The notes beneath the pieces are model-generated. The model was not told the DNA's origin, searched no databases, and saw nothing but the letters and a program-made list of their open reading frames with translations. Shown here in pieces: positions 18,918 through 27,144 of a DNA stretch of 55,754 nt (its first letter is position 1; each line of letters starts with the position of its first letter). This stretch comes from Candidatus Acidiferrales bacterium (GTDB lineage Bacteria; Acidobacteriota; Terriglobia; Acidiferrales; UBA7541), in the NCBI GenBank assembly GCA_030037315.1, contig JASHRM010000074.1, forward strand, positions 1 to 55,754, written 5' to 3'. The position numbers and the translations under genes are program-made.

Positions 18918-19403
18918 TCAAGCAGCCTGAGACGGGCCGGCAAAGCGGTGCCGCCATTTTCCAAGCGTTCGGTTAAGAGGATGGCTCCTATGCAAGAAGG
19001 ATAGGATCGGTTCGCGCCTGGTCCCGATTTTTTGTAGGGCGCGGCGAATTCGAAAATCCCGGCCAGCAGAAACCAGCCCCTTCTCGAGCACATCAATCGC
19101 CTCTGATGTCCGGCCACACTGTTGGTAGACCTCGGCCAAGTTCAAATAGAGCTGGGCATGATTGTGGCGCATGCTCAAAGCTTCCTGGCAAAGGGACTCG
19201 CCATCTGCGTAGCGGCGCTCTGCAACCGCGGCTAGCAGACCGGTATACGACAGGTAGAAAGGATTCTTGGGAGCGACGCCGAGGGCTCGCCGGGCCGCGA
19301 GCAAGGCATCCGTCGGGTTACCGTCGCGAAGCTGCTTTAGGCACTCCTTAAAGTCCGTCATCCCGGCGTCGGCAGGGGAAGTAGTTCCAATCCAGTGGGA
19401 CAT
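18918..19403 (-). CDS. TPR-repeat protein
   Basis: A 161-residue protein with about three tetratricopeptide repeats (residues about 18-120), shown by the A/L/G/Y/A/P spacing in KECLKQLRDGNPTDALLAAR, RYADGESLCQEALSM and YLNLAEVYQQCGRTSEAIDV. The Arg-rich C-terminus (about 125-161) is unusual and has no recognised fold. The start at 19403 has a strong AAGGAG SD three bases before the ATG; an internal ATG at 19361 lacks one. Protein-protein interaction role is likely; the partner is unknown. Confidence 0.7.
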   Translation of the reverse strand: MSHWIGTTSPADAGMTDFKECLKQLRDGNPTDALLAARRALGVAPKNPFYLSYTGLLAAVAERRYADGESLCQEALSMRHNHAQLYLNLAEVYQQCGRTSEAIDVLEKGLVSAGRDFRIRRALQKIGTRREPILSFLHRSHPLNRTLGKWRHRFAGPSQAA

Positions 19404-19570
19404 AGGCTCCTTCCATACCCTGCTGGTCGGTGGGTCGCAGGGCGGTAGGGGAAAAGTACCCGGCTGGAGTGCGCAAGGAAATAGATCGCGCGGCCAGATT
19501 TGGTCCCAAGGCTTCGCCTGTACGGAATGACAGGCAAAAAATTGTCAGTCCGTTGTGGCCCAACGAGACG

Positions 19571-20791
19571 CTAGTGGACGAGATCGGACGCGAAGACGAT
19601 GCCTATTCCACGGTCGGAAAGCCGCGGAACACCTTCGGCAAGAGCCGCGATTGTAGCCGGATGAGGGTGGCCGATGGCGATCGCGGAGCCATCTTTCAGG
19701 GCGTCATGGGCGGCGAGTTCGAGTTGCCGAAGGACCGCCTCGCGGGTGGGGACATCATCCAGGAAAACCTTCCGCGATGCAGCGTGCACGCCGGTTTGTT
19801 CTGCGATTTTGTAGGCTACAGTCGCTGCAGTGGTGCGGCTGTCGATGAAGAAAAGATTGCGCTGCCGGAGCAAGGGCATGAGTTCCTGCATGAGCTCCGG
19901 GTCACAGGTGGCAAGGGAACCTTGGTGATTATTGACCCCGACCGCGTGCGGCACTGTCTCAAGCATTTCGTTGACGGCAGCCGCTATCTGCCCTTTGGTC
20001 ATCCCAGGATGCAGCTCGAGAGGCTCTGGAATTGCGCCTTCAGCTCCGTCGCCTTCGGATAAGGCTTCCATGGGGAGATGAAGGATCACCTCGTCACCTC
20101 GGCGATTTGCCTCATTGGCGACTGCGGCCGAAAAAAGCAGATTGGGAAGAACCGAAATGGTGACCGGAAATGGAAGATCCAAAATCGAATCCGCCGAGGA
20201 TTGATCGTGGCCGAGATCGTCGAAGATTATCGCCAGATAGCCTTTGGCAGTCCCCGCCTGATGAGGGAGGCTCACGGCGGGGGCAGGTGAACTGCGCAAG
20301 TAAATGCTGTGCGTGATCGTTTTGCGGGATGCGAGATCGATGCGTGTTTCATCTCCTCCTTCATTCGCGCCTTCCGCGAAGGAAAGCTTATGGCGCCGGG
20401 CAATCGTGTTCAGAGTTTTCTCAAACTGTGCTTCCTCTGACGAATTTCGAAGCGTTATTTCAATCTCATCCGATTCCGATCCGCCCGGTCGCTGGATTCC
20501 CCGTTTGACTGTAACTTTGGCATTATGGTCTGTAATTCTTTGAGCCGAGGTAACGATTTCGTCGGTAATCTCATGAAGCTGAGATTGGCTCAAAGGCTTT
20601 TTTGCGCATCCCGCCAAGAACATCGACACAGCGAGAGACGAGATGAGGCTGATCGCAAAGCAGGGCTCAACAGAATGCGTAGTAATCCAGGATCGGCTGC
20701 GACATCCTGCAAGTAGAGCCTTTTTAAGCAGCTTTGCGCGCCGTTGCGGTTCCCTGCAGTATTTCCACGGCCTTTTTGACAACCGGATCAT
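19571..20791 (-). CDS. Divergent polysaccharide deacetylase family lipoprotein (YibQ-like); start uncertain
   Basis: The C-terminal 220 residues match the divergent polysaccharide deacetylase (YibQ) family: AIIFDDLGHD, VTISVLPN, EVILHLPME, GVNNHQGS, FFIDSRTT and AIAIGHPHPAT. Such proteins often lie beside murein hydrolase regulators or carboxy-terminal proteases, and their enzymatic activity is unproven. Before this a lipoprotein signal ending in the lipobox LAGC and a Ser/Gln-rich linker are seen. The start is a problem: the hydrophobic segment has no nearby in-frame ATG. The first is at 20791, inside the upstream S41 gene (68-bp overlap), giving a long basic N-terminus. A rare start codon or a sequencing frameshift are alternatives. 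Co-transcribed with the S41 gene. Confidence 0.75.
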   Translation of the reverse strand: MIRLSKRPWKYCREPQRRAKLLKKALLAGCRSRSWITTHSVEPCFAISLISSLAVSMFLAGCAKKPLSQSQLHEITDEIVTSAQRITDHNAKVTVKRGIQRPGGSESDEIEITLRNSSEEAQFEKTLNTIARRHKLSFAEGANEGGDETRIDLASRKTITHSIYLRSSPAPAVSLPHQAGTAKGYLAIIFDDLGHDQSSADSILDLPFPVTISVLPNLLFSAAVANEANRRGDEVILHLPMEALSEGDGAEGAIPEPLELHPGMTKGQIAAAVNEMLETVPHAVGVNNHQGSLATCDPELMQELMPLLRQRNLFFIDSRTTAATVAYKIAEQTGVHAASRKVFLDDVPTREAVLRQLELAAHDALKDGSAIAIGHPHPATIAALAEGVPRLSDRGIGIVFASDLVH

Positions 20792-21932
20792 CCGGTGAGC
20801 TTGAAGGAGCCGGCAGGGTTTGCTGGTCGATCTCAGCGACGTCATCCGGCAGAGGGCGGACGACCCGCGTCGGAGTCACGCCATCCACGGGGATCTCTTT
20901 GCCAGCAGGCGTGTAATAGTTTGCGAGAGTCAGGAAAAGCGCGGAACCATCGTCGAGTTCAATCAGCTTCTGCATCGAAGCAGTGCCATACGTGCGATCG
21001 CCCACCGTCTCGCCGCGATGGTTATCGGAGATTGCCGCTGCGACGATTTCAGCAGGGCCGGCGGTTCCGTTTCCAATCAGGATGGATACAGGCTGAGTCC
21101 ACACAACTTTCGAAGGATCAGCGGCCGAAACAACTGGACTGATGGTTTGGCCCTTGAGCGTGGCGATGTTGCCCGAGGAGAGGAACAATTGCGCGGTCGA
21201 AATTCCCTCTTGGTCGTCTCCCAGCGCGCAATCGCGCAGATCAAGAATTAATTTGTGGGCGCCCTGTTTATCGAACTGGACGAGTTCGTCGCGAATCTGC
21301 TTTGTCGTTCCGGCGTAGAATTCCGGAACGTGAAGATACGCGATATCGCCTTCGAGCCGGTCTTCGATAAGTTTCGGGGAAGGCAATCTTTCAAGGCTGA
21401 CTTCCATATCCTGCGGCTCGGTCTTGCCTCGACGAATCACTGAAAGCTTCACAACAGCGCCCGGATCGCCGCTCAACAGCAATTGAGCCTGCTCGATGGC
21501 CATCTGCCCGGTCGTAAACCCGGCGATCTTCTCCAGAACGTCACCCAGTTGAAGGCCGGCCTTGGCAGCAGGACTGTCAGGTAAAGCGGAAATAACGCTG
21601 ATATAACCAAATCGCTTTGTCAGGGCGAGTCCGGCATGGGCTTTGGCCGCAACGGCGCTTTTCTCTTTGTAATCGGAGTACTCGAGGGGACTCAAATAGC
21701 TCGATTCGGAATCGAGAGAATCAACCAAACCGTGAAGCGCGCCGTTGGTCACTTGATGCATGTTCGGTTCATCGACATAATCCTTCTGAATATGATCCAG
21801 AACCTCGCTGTACACAGTCAGAGCTCGAAAAGCCTTGTCATCTGACGAACGCGCGCGTACGTAGCCGGCTGTCACGTAGCCGAAAACGATGAGTGAAAGT
21901 ACGATGACTGTCTTGCGTATGAAGGGACTCAT
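20724..21932 (-). CDS. S41/CtpA-family protease homologue lacking the catalytic Ser-Lys pair
   Basis: A 402-residue carboxy-terminal-processing-protease homologue: N-terminal membrane anchor or signal (about 8-26), cap helices with the YVDEPNMHQVTNGALHGLVDSLD pattern, a PDZ domain (about 95-170) and an S41 core. In active enzymes a Ser in G-S-A-S-A-S-E and a Lys 25 residues later in G-K-G are essential. Here the block is GTAGPAE with Gly292 at the Ser position, and the second block is GTASMQ with Thr317 at the Lys position, exactly 25 apart. Gln321, which assists the dyad, is kept. The protein is predicted to be a non-proteolytic scaffold. A good SD (AAGGAAA) precedes the ATG. The YibQ-like gene follows and overlaps. 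Confidence 0.88.
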   Translation of the reverse strand: MSPFIRKTVIVLSLIVFGYVTAGYVRARSSDDKAFRALTVYSEVLDHIQKDYVDEPNMHQVTNGALHGLVDSLDSESSYLSPLEYSDYKEKSAVAAKAHAGLALTKRFGYISVISALPDSPAAKAGLQLGDVLEKIAGFTTGQMAIEQAQLLLSGDPGAVVKLSVIRRGKTEPQDMEVSLERLPSPKLIEDRLEGDIAYLHVPEFYAGTTKQIRDELVQFDKQGAHKLILDLRDCALGDDQEGISTAQLFLSSGNIATLKGQTISPVVSAADPSKVVWTQPVSILIGNGTAGPAEIVAAAISDNHRGETVGDRTYGTASMQKLIELDDGSALFLTLANYYTPAGKEIPVDGVTPTRVVRPLPDDVAEIDQQTLPAPSSSPDDPVVKKAVEILQGTATARKAA

Positions 21933-21979
21933 CCCGGTTTCCTTTTGCTTGCGGCGCGCCCCGCGCTCAAGAGCGCTTC

Positions 21980-21988
21980 ATTATAACA
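21980..21988 (-). promoter_or_regulatory. Extended -10 promoter of the S41 homologue
   Basis: On the minus strand the sequence is TGTTATAAT, a perfect extended -10 (TG-n-TATAAT), 47 bp before the ATG of the S41 homologue. No -35 match is evident, which extended -10 promoters can do without. Confidence 0.45.
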
Positions 21989-22084
21989 TTTCGGCGGGGG
22001 AGGCGCAGGAAAGACACGCTCGCGGGTCCGCGGATGTTGCTACGGCAGCCGGCAACTGGGTGATCGATGTTGTGGCTTGAAAAG

Positions 22085-23005
22085 CTATTTGTGGGCGAGG
22101 CTCTGGCGGCGCGACGACATGTTCATGCCAAAGGTGCTCACTTCGCGCAACGGAGCTGCCGCCGTTATATAGGTTTGGGAAATGCGATCCTGCCACGTGA
22201 AACGGTCCTCATCCCACAAGGACCAGACGAAGCCCATCGCAAACGTCGCTCCTGAAAGGACGTACCCGAAACTGCGCCAAACGAGCTGGCGCGTATCTGG
22301 CAGACTGCCATCGAGCCGGACAATGGTAAGACCCATAAGCTGCATCCCGGGGGTGGCTCCCGCAAGAGTGACGAACAATGAAAAATACAGGGTGTAGAAA
22401 AGAAATATCGCGGTCAAATAGACGCCCGTATCGACTTTTTCGAAAACGAATGTCCCTCCCACGGACCTGCTGGTGAAGAGGAAGAGCGCGACGAATGCGG
22501 TACACGCGGCTGCCAAGCAAATCAGATCAATGAGGCCGGCCCAACGACGCTGTGCGAGGCTGGCGACGGGGACGAGCGCAGTCTGAGGACGTCCGCGATC
22601 GACCGAAGCGCTGGAGAAGTCCAGCTCGGGTTGCGCGGAAATTTCGACTCGCTCATTTTGCTTGCCGCGAAGAATTGATCGCGAGCGAGGCGCGTCTGGC
22701 AAAGTTTGCGGCGGGTCATCGACTCGGTCCGCAGGCCGGAAAGGAAGCGCCGGTTGATCCTCGCGCATGTCGACCGGATGTGGACGGGGACGGCCGCGCT
22801 TCGCGCAGTACTCATCCAAGCGCCGCGCCACTTCGAGGCGCCATTCAGGGATGGGTTCGCCTACTGTTTTGGCGCGGGCAGCAAGTGAATCAGATTGCTC
22901 GCGCTCGGAAGCCTGAGACTTCTCGGGGCTGGATAAATTGCAGAAGGAACAATTTTCGCTATCGTCAAGCAGAAGGGCGCCACACCCCGAGCAGATACGT
23001 ATCAC
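22085..23005 (-). CDS. RDD-family membrane protein with N-terminal zinc ribbon
   Basis: 306 residues. A zinc-ribbon (C-S-G-C then C-S-F-C, residues about 5-22) is followed by a long charged linker (about 30-155) and an RDD membrane domain: R-W-A-G-L-I-D-L at about 156 gives the family's first Arg and Asp, then three or four TM helices, with GATPGMQLMGLTIV and the late WDEDRFTWQDRISQT segment typical of RDD proteins. The function is unknown; some RDD proteins are proposed ion or small-molecule transporters. The start is a GTG without a strong SD. It is divergent from lptD (211 bp between). Confidence 0.82.
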   Translation of the reverse strand: MIRICSGCGALLLDDSENCSFCNLSSPEKSQASEREQSDSLAARAKTVGEPIPEWRLEVARRLDEYCAKRGRPRPHPVDMREDQPALPFRPADRVDDPPQTLPDAPRSRSILRGKQNERVEISAQPELDFSSASVDRGRPQTALVPVASLAQRRWAGLIDLICLAAACTAFVALFLFTSRSVGGTFVFEKVDTGVYLTAIFLFYTLYFSLFVTLAGATPGMQLMGLTIVRLDGSLPDTRQLVWRSFGYVLSGATFAMGFVWSLWDEDRFTWQDRISQTYITAAAPLREVSTFGMNMSSRRQSLAHK

Positions 23006-23217
23006 CGGTCCGTTTTGCGCCGCGGAAGGTCCAGTGGAACGCCGCGGATCATATCACATCGGCACGAGGGCCAACCTTTGAACCGAACCATGTGAAGGAT
23101 AAGGCAACACCGCCAGAGACAAGCGACTCAAAACGTTTTCTGAGTTAATCGTTGGCGCTTTGCGGGTGCAGGAATCGCATGTTAGGCTCAATTCTCTTTT
23201 CTGGCCAAGTTTAGGTG

Positions 23218-25530
23218 ATGCAGACTGCGAAGCTCTTGAAATCTCTCCGCCAGTTTGTCTTCCTCAACGCAATCGTTTTGCTTTTCATCGCTAGTGCCGT
23301 CCTGGCCCACGCTCAGAATGCACCTTTTAAGCCGCTTGCCGGAATAACAGGCGGAGGTGAAGCGACTCTTGAGGCCGATCAGCAGCGAGCAGTCGGCAAG
23401 GTGTACTACGCGGACGGCCATGTCGATGTGCGGTATGAGAATGCGCGGCTTCGTGCAGACCACGTCGAGTACAACACAGAGACTCAGGTGGTAACGGCGC
23501 GCGGCCACGTCCAATTGGATTATTTGACTCAACACGTGGAGGCGGACGACGCTCGTTATGAACTGCGAACGAATAAGGGGGTTTTTCACCACGCTCACGG
23601 AACCTTTGCAATGCAGCGGCGTCCTTCCGCGACACTGCTGATTAGTCCCAATCCCATTTACTTCGAGGCTGAGGAAGCCGACCGCCTGGACGAAAACACT
23701 TACCGCGTGCGCAAGGCTTGGCTTACTGTTTGCAAGCCAGACAAGCCAACCTGGAAATTTTATGCGCCGGCGGCAACCATTCGCCTGAAAAAGTCGATTC
23801 ACCTTGAAAATGGCAACTTCCGCGTTTATTCGGTTCCAGTCCTTTATTTACCCTACGCATCAATCCCTGCGGAGCAGCGTCGCGATTCCGGCTTCATGAT
23901 CCCGGATATTGGAGATACTTCGCAGAAAGGATTTGTGATTGGAGACGCCGTCTATTGGGCGCCGCTCGATTGGCTGGACCTGACCCTGGGAGCCTTTGAT
24001 TTCAGCAAGCGCGGCTGGAGCCAAAAGGGCGAATTCCGAATGAAGCCGTGGGAGAACGCCAACTTCGACGCCACCTACTTCGGCGTGATTGACCGCGGAT
24101 TGGAACAGCCGACTGGACCGCCGATCAAGCAGGGGGGACATGAGGCGAAGTTGCTTTTCACTTCCCCGTTGCCCGATGGTTGGCGTGCGGTTGCCGATCT
24201 CGATCAATTGACGTCGCTGACCTTTCGCCTCGCCTGGATGGACACGTTCAAGGAAGCCGTGAATTCAGAGGTCATCAATACCGCTTTCATTCAAAATAAT
24301 TTTCAAGGCTTCAGTTTGGGGGTGGCGGCGCTGAGCTATACGAACTATTTGAGTGCTGCGCCCCAGACTTCGATTACTTTGCGTACGGCGCCACAATTGC
24401 GATTCAGTTCCGTGGATCAAATGTTCTGGAATTGGCTTCCGGTCTATCTGTCGTTCGATGCGTTCACGGGCGGCGAGCAACGCAGCGAAAATGTGACGCC
24501 CTTTGACACGCCCAACCTGGTCTCGCGAAGTGAGTTTGCGCCGACGGTGACAGTGCCGTTTCATTTTGGGCCGTGGCTCAACGTGACGCCGAGTTTTACC
24601 TTCCGGTCAACCTACTACGGCGCGCAACTGCGAAACGGAATGTTCCTCGGCGAGGGCTTGTTTCGCGACACCGAGGAATTGTCGGTCGATATGCGGTTTC
24701 CAGTGCTCGAGCGAACGTGGAGCCGGGGCGATACGAAATGGAAGCACGTCATCGAACCTTATACGATTTATCGCTACGTCAATGGTGTGAACGATTTCGG
24801 CCGATTTATTCGATTCGATGAGGACGATACCATTACCGATACCAACGAGCTTGAGTACGGCGTGACTCAGTATTTATATCGACGCACGAGCTCCGGAGAC
24901 GCCGAAGAATTCATCAGTTGGCAACTTGCGCAAAAGTATTTCTTCGATCCCACGTTCGGCGGCGCGCTCGTTCCCGGACAGCGGAATGTTTTTGAGACCC
25001 TGGATCAACTTACGCCATTTGCGTTTGCCGACGTGCCAAGGCATTTTTCGCCGATCGTAAGCGATCTGAAGATAGAGCCGGGCAAGCGTTTCGATACGGA
25101 ATTTATAGTGAACTACGATCCGACACGCAACCGGCTGACCGCCATTGGGACTCTGCTGAAACTGAAACCTTACAAGGAATCGTTTATCACCCTGGCCCAT
25201 TTTTATACGCTGAACTTGCCAGTCAACCCGAATCCTATTCCTGCGAATTTCGAACAGCACTCAAACCAGGTTCGCACGTTGTTCGGTTATGGAGACCAGA
25301 ATCGGCGCGGCTGGAATGTGATGCTGGGTGCAAGCTATGACTTCAACCTAAACGAATTTCAGAACCAGATCTTCGAAGCCGGCTATAACTCTTCGTGTTG
25401 CGGCATTGGTTTTGAATACCGGCGGTTCTCCTTCGGAACAATTCGGAACGAAAACCAGTACAGCGTGGTGATCCGGATCGCCAATATCGGCTCGGCCGGA
25501 AATATGAGGCGCCAGGAAAAAATCTTTTAG
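23218..25530 (+). CDS. lptD: LPS-assembly protein LptD (organic solvent tolerance protein)
   Basis: About 770 residues. A signal peptide (about 1-32) leads to a periplasmic OstA/LptA-like beta-jellyroll domain (about 55-200; pattern GKVYYADGHVDVRY, ARLRADHVEYN, GHVQLDY) and a large outer-membrane barrel (about 205-770). Its entry RVYSVPVLYLPYASIP is the LptD landmark, and the closing strands contain SCCGIGFEYRR. It inserts lipopolysaccharide into the outer leaflet together with LptE, proving a diderm cell envelope. The Cys pair arrangement differs from the E. coli pattern: one Cys at about 173 and an adjacent Cys pair near the C-terminus. Start ATG 23218 or the GTG directly before it (23215). 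Confidence 0.92.
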   Translation: MQTAKLLKSLRQFVFLNAIVLLFIASAVLAHAQNAPFKPLAGITGGGEATLEADQQRAVGKVYYADGHVDVRYENARLRADHVEYNTETQVVTARGHVQLDYLTQHVEADDARYELRTNKGVFHHAHGTFAMQRRPSATLLISPNPIYFEAEEADRLDENTYRVRKAWLTVCKPDKPTWKFYAPAATIRLKKSIHLENGNFRVYSVPVLYLPYASIPAEQRRDSGFMIPDIGDTSQKGFVIGDAVYWAPLDWLDLTLGAFDFSKRGWSQKGEFRMKPWENANFDATYFGVIDRGLEQPTGPPIKQGGHEAKLLFTSPLPDGWRAVADLDQLTSLTFRLAWMDTFKEAVNSEVINTAFIQNNFQGFSLGVAALSYTNYLSAAPQTSITLRTAPQLRFSSVDQMFWNWLPVYLSFDAFTGGEQRSENVTPFDTPNLVSRSEFAPTVTVPFHFGPWLNVTPSFTFRSTYYGAQLRNGMFLGEGLFRDTEELSVDMRFPVLERTWSRGDTKWKHVIEPYTIYRYVNGVNDFGRFIRFDEDDTITDTNELEYGVTQYLYRRTSSGDAEEFISWQLAQKYFFDPTFGGALVPGQRNVFETLDQLTPFAFADVPRHFSPIVSDLKIEPGKRFDTEFIVNYDPTRNRLTAIGTLLKLKPYKESFITLAHFYTLNLPVNPNPIPANFEQHSNQVRTLFGYGDQNRRGWNVMLGASYDFNLNEFQNQIFEAGYNSSCCGIGFEYRRFSFGTIRNENQYSVVIRIANIGSAGNMRRQEKIF

Positions 25531-25540
25531 CGTTCCCAAC

Positions 25541-26950
25541 ATGACTCGTCGATCCAGCGAATTGTTATTCACCTCGATTGCGCAAGTTAGCCGGTTGCTG
25601 CAACGCAAGGAAATTTCCTCACTCGAGCTCGTAGACGCCGTCCTGCTCCGTATCGAGGAACGGAATCCCAAAGCGCATGCCTTTATTACAGTTCTTGGCG
25701 ACCAAGCGCGAAGAGCTGCTAAATCGGCCGATCGTGCCATGCAGCGCAGCAAGCCGCGAAGTCCGCTCTACGGCATTCCGATTTCGCTCAAAGACAATTT
25801 TTGGACAAAGGGAATCCGCACGACAGCAGGATCGAAGATTCTGGCGAAGTTTGTTCCTGAGGAAGATAGCGACGTGGCCAGGAAACTTGCGGCGACCAGC
25901 GCGATTGTCGTCGGCAAAACAAACATGCACGAGTTCGCGTATGGCATTACCGGCGAGAATCCGCATTACGGAAGCTCGCGGAACCCCTGGGACGGGCATC
26001 GAATTTCGGGCGGCTCGAGTGGAGGCTCAGCGGTCGCCGTGGCTAGCGGCATGGGATTCGCGTCGCTTGGCACGGACACCGGCGGTTCCGTTCGCATTCC
26101 CGCGGCACTGTGCGGCATTGTGGGCCTCAAGCCAACTTACGGGCTGGTGAGCGCCGCTGGTGTGGTGCCTTTGAGCGTGAGTTTCGATCATGTGGGAACA
26201 CTCGCCCGCAGCGTCCCGGATGCGTGCATCGTTTTTGAGGCGATCGCCGCGCCATATCCGCGCGGCCATGCGCGGCCGAACTGGCGAAAACTATCGAATC
26301 GGTGGTCCCACAAGCCGCGGATCGGTTGGCCGCGCAATTTTTTCTTTGAACGCATCGAGCCCGAAGTGCGAGACGCGGTAGAAACTGCGGCAAGGCAGTT
26401 CGAGTCCCTGGGTGCCGACATCCGGGAGGTGCGGCTGCCCCACGTTGCCGATTTGATCGATAGGGCCACCAATCTTGTGATTGCGGAAGCAAGCCACTAT
26501 CACGAGTCGCAAGGTTATTACCCGAGATTTGCGAGCAAGTACGGCAAGGATGTCCGCGGGCTCTTGGCCTGGGGTCACGAGCTGCGCGCAGTGGATTACC
26601 TAAACTCTTTCGCGGCTGGCGAAACTATCCTGAAAGACTTTGAGGCAGCATTTGAGCATGTGGACGCAATCATCGCTCCCACATCGCCGATCGTCGCACC
26701 GCGACTGGGAGAAGGTGAAATTCGCGTGGCCGGGGAACGAGAAACGAAAGTTCGCGCGGAGCTGTTGCGGATGACGCGGCCATCGAACATAACAGGAATG
26801 CCGGCGATATCGATCCCATGCGGCTTCACGAAGCAGGGACTGCCGATCGGGACGCAGTTGATTGGCCCGAGATGGAGCGAGGCGCGCCTTTTACATATTG
26901 CGGCCGCCTACGAAGAGTCGACCGATTGGCACGCACGACATCCAGATTAG
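25541..26950 (+). CDS. Amidase (amidase signature family)
   Basis: 469 residues with the Ser-cisSer-Lys amidase triad: Lys in ISLKDNF (about residue 87), cis-Ser in GGSSGGSA (about 160) and the nucleophile Ser in GTDTGGSVR (about 184). The protein hydrolyses a C-N amide bond; the substrate is not evident. It resembles GatA, but several GatA-specific positions differ (NMHEFAYG instead of NMDEFAMG), and no gatB or gatC is adjacent, so I would not call it the tRNA amidotransferase subunit. It begins 10 bp after lptD and is probably co-transcribed with it. Confidence 0.88.
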   Translation: MTRRSSELLFTSIAQVSRLLQRKEISSLELVDAVLLRIEERNPKAHAFITVLGDQARRAAKSADRAMQRSKPRSPLYGIPISLKDNFWTKGIRTTAGSKILAKFVPEEDSDVARKLAATSAIVVGKTNMHEFAYGITGENPHYGSSRNPWDGHRISGGSSGGSAVAVASGMGFASLGTDTGGSVRIPAALCGIVGLKPTYGLVSAAGVVPLSVSFDHVGTLARSVPDACIVFEAIAAPYPRGHARPNWRKLSNRWSHKPRIGWPRNFFFERIEPEVRDAVETAARQFESLGADIREVRLPHVADLIDRATNLVIAEASHYHESQGYYPRFASKYGKDVRGLLAWGHELRAVDYLNSFAAGETILKDFEAAFEHVDAIIAPTSPIVAPRLGEGEIRVAGERETKVRAELLRMTRPSNITGMPAISIPCGFTKQGLPIGTQLIGPRWSEARLLHIAAAYEESTDWHARHPD

Positions 26951-27144
26951 TTTGAGCTCAGGTGTAAAGCCTATCCCACTTCTTTTTTGCAGCGCATTTG
27001 CTCATGCTTCGTAATTTTGTTCTCCTGTTTTGCAGAACCAAAAAGACATGGCGCACGTCCAAACGATATGGTCAAATTGCAGGTTAATCGGAGCCGGAGC
27101 GGAAGGCCGGTACCCGTCTACTGAGGGAGTGAGGAAATAATCGC

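Noticed and set aside
25541-26950. GatA, subunit of Glu-tRNA(Gln)/Asp-tRNA(Asn) amidotransferase
   Set aside because: The triad is shared by the whole amidase family, GatA-specific positions differ, and gatB/gatC are not adjacent.
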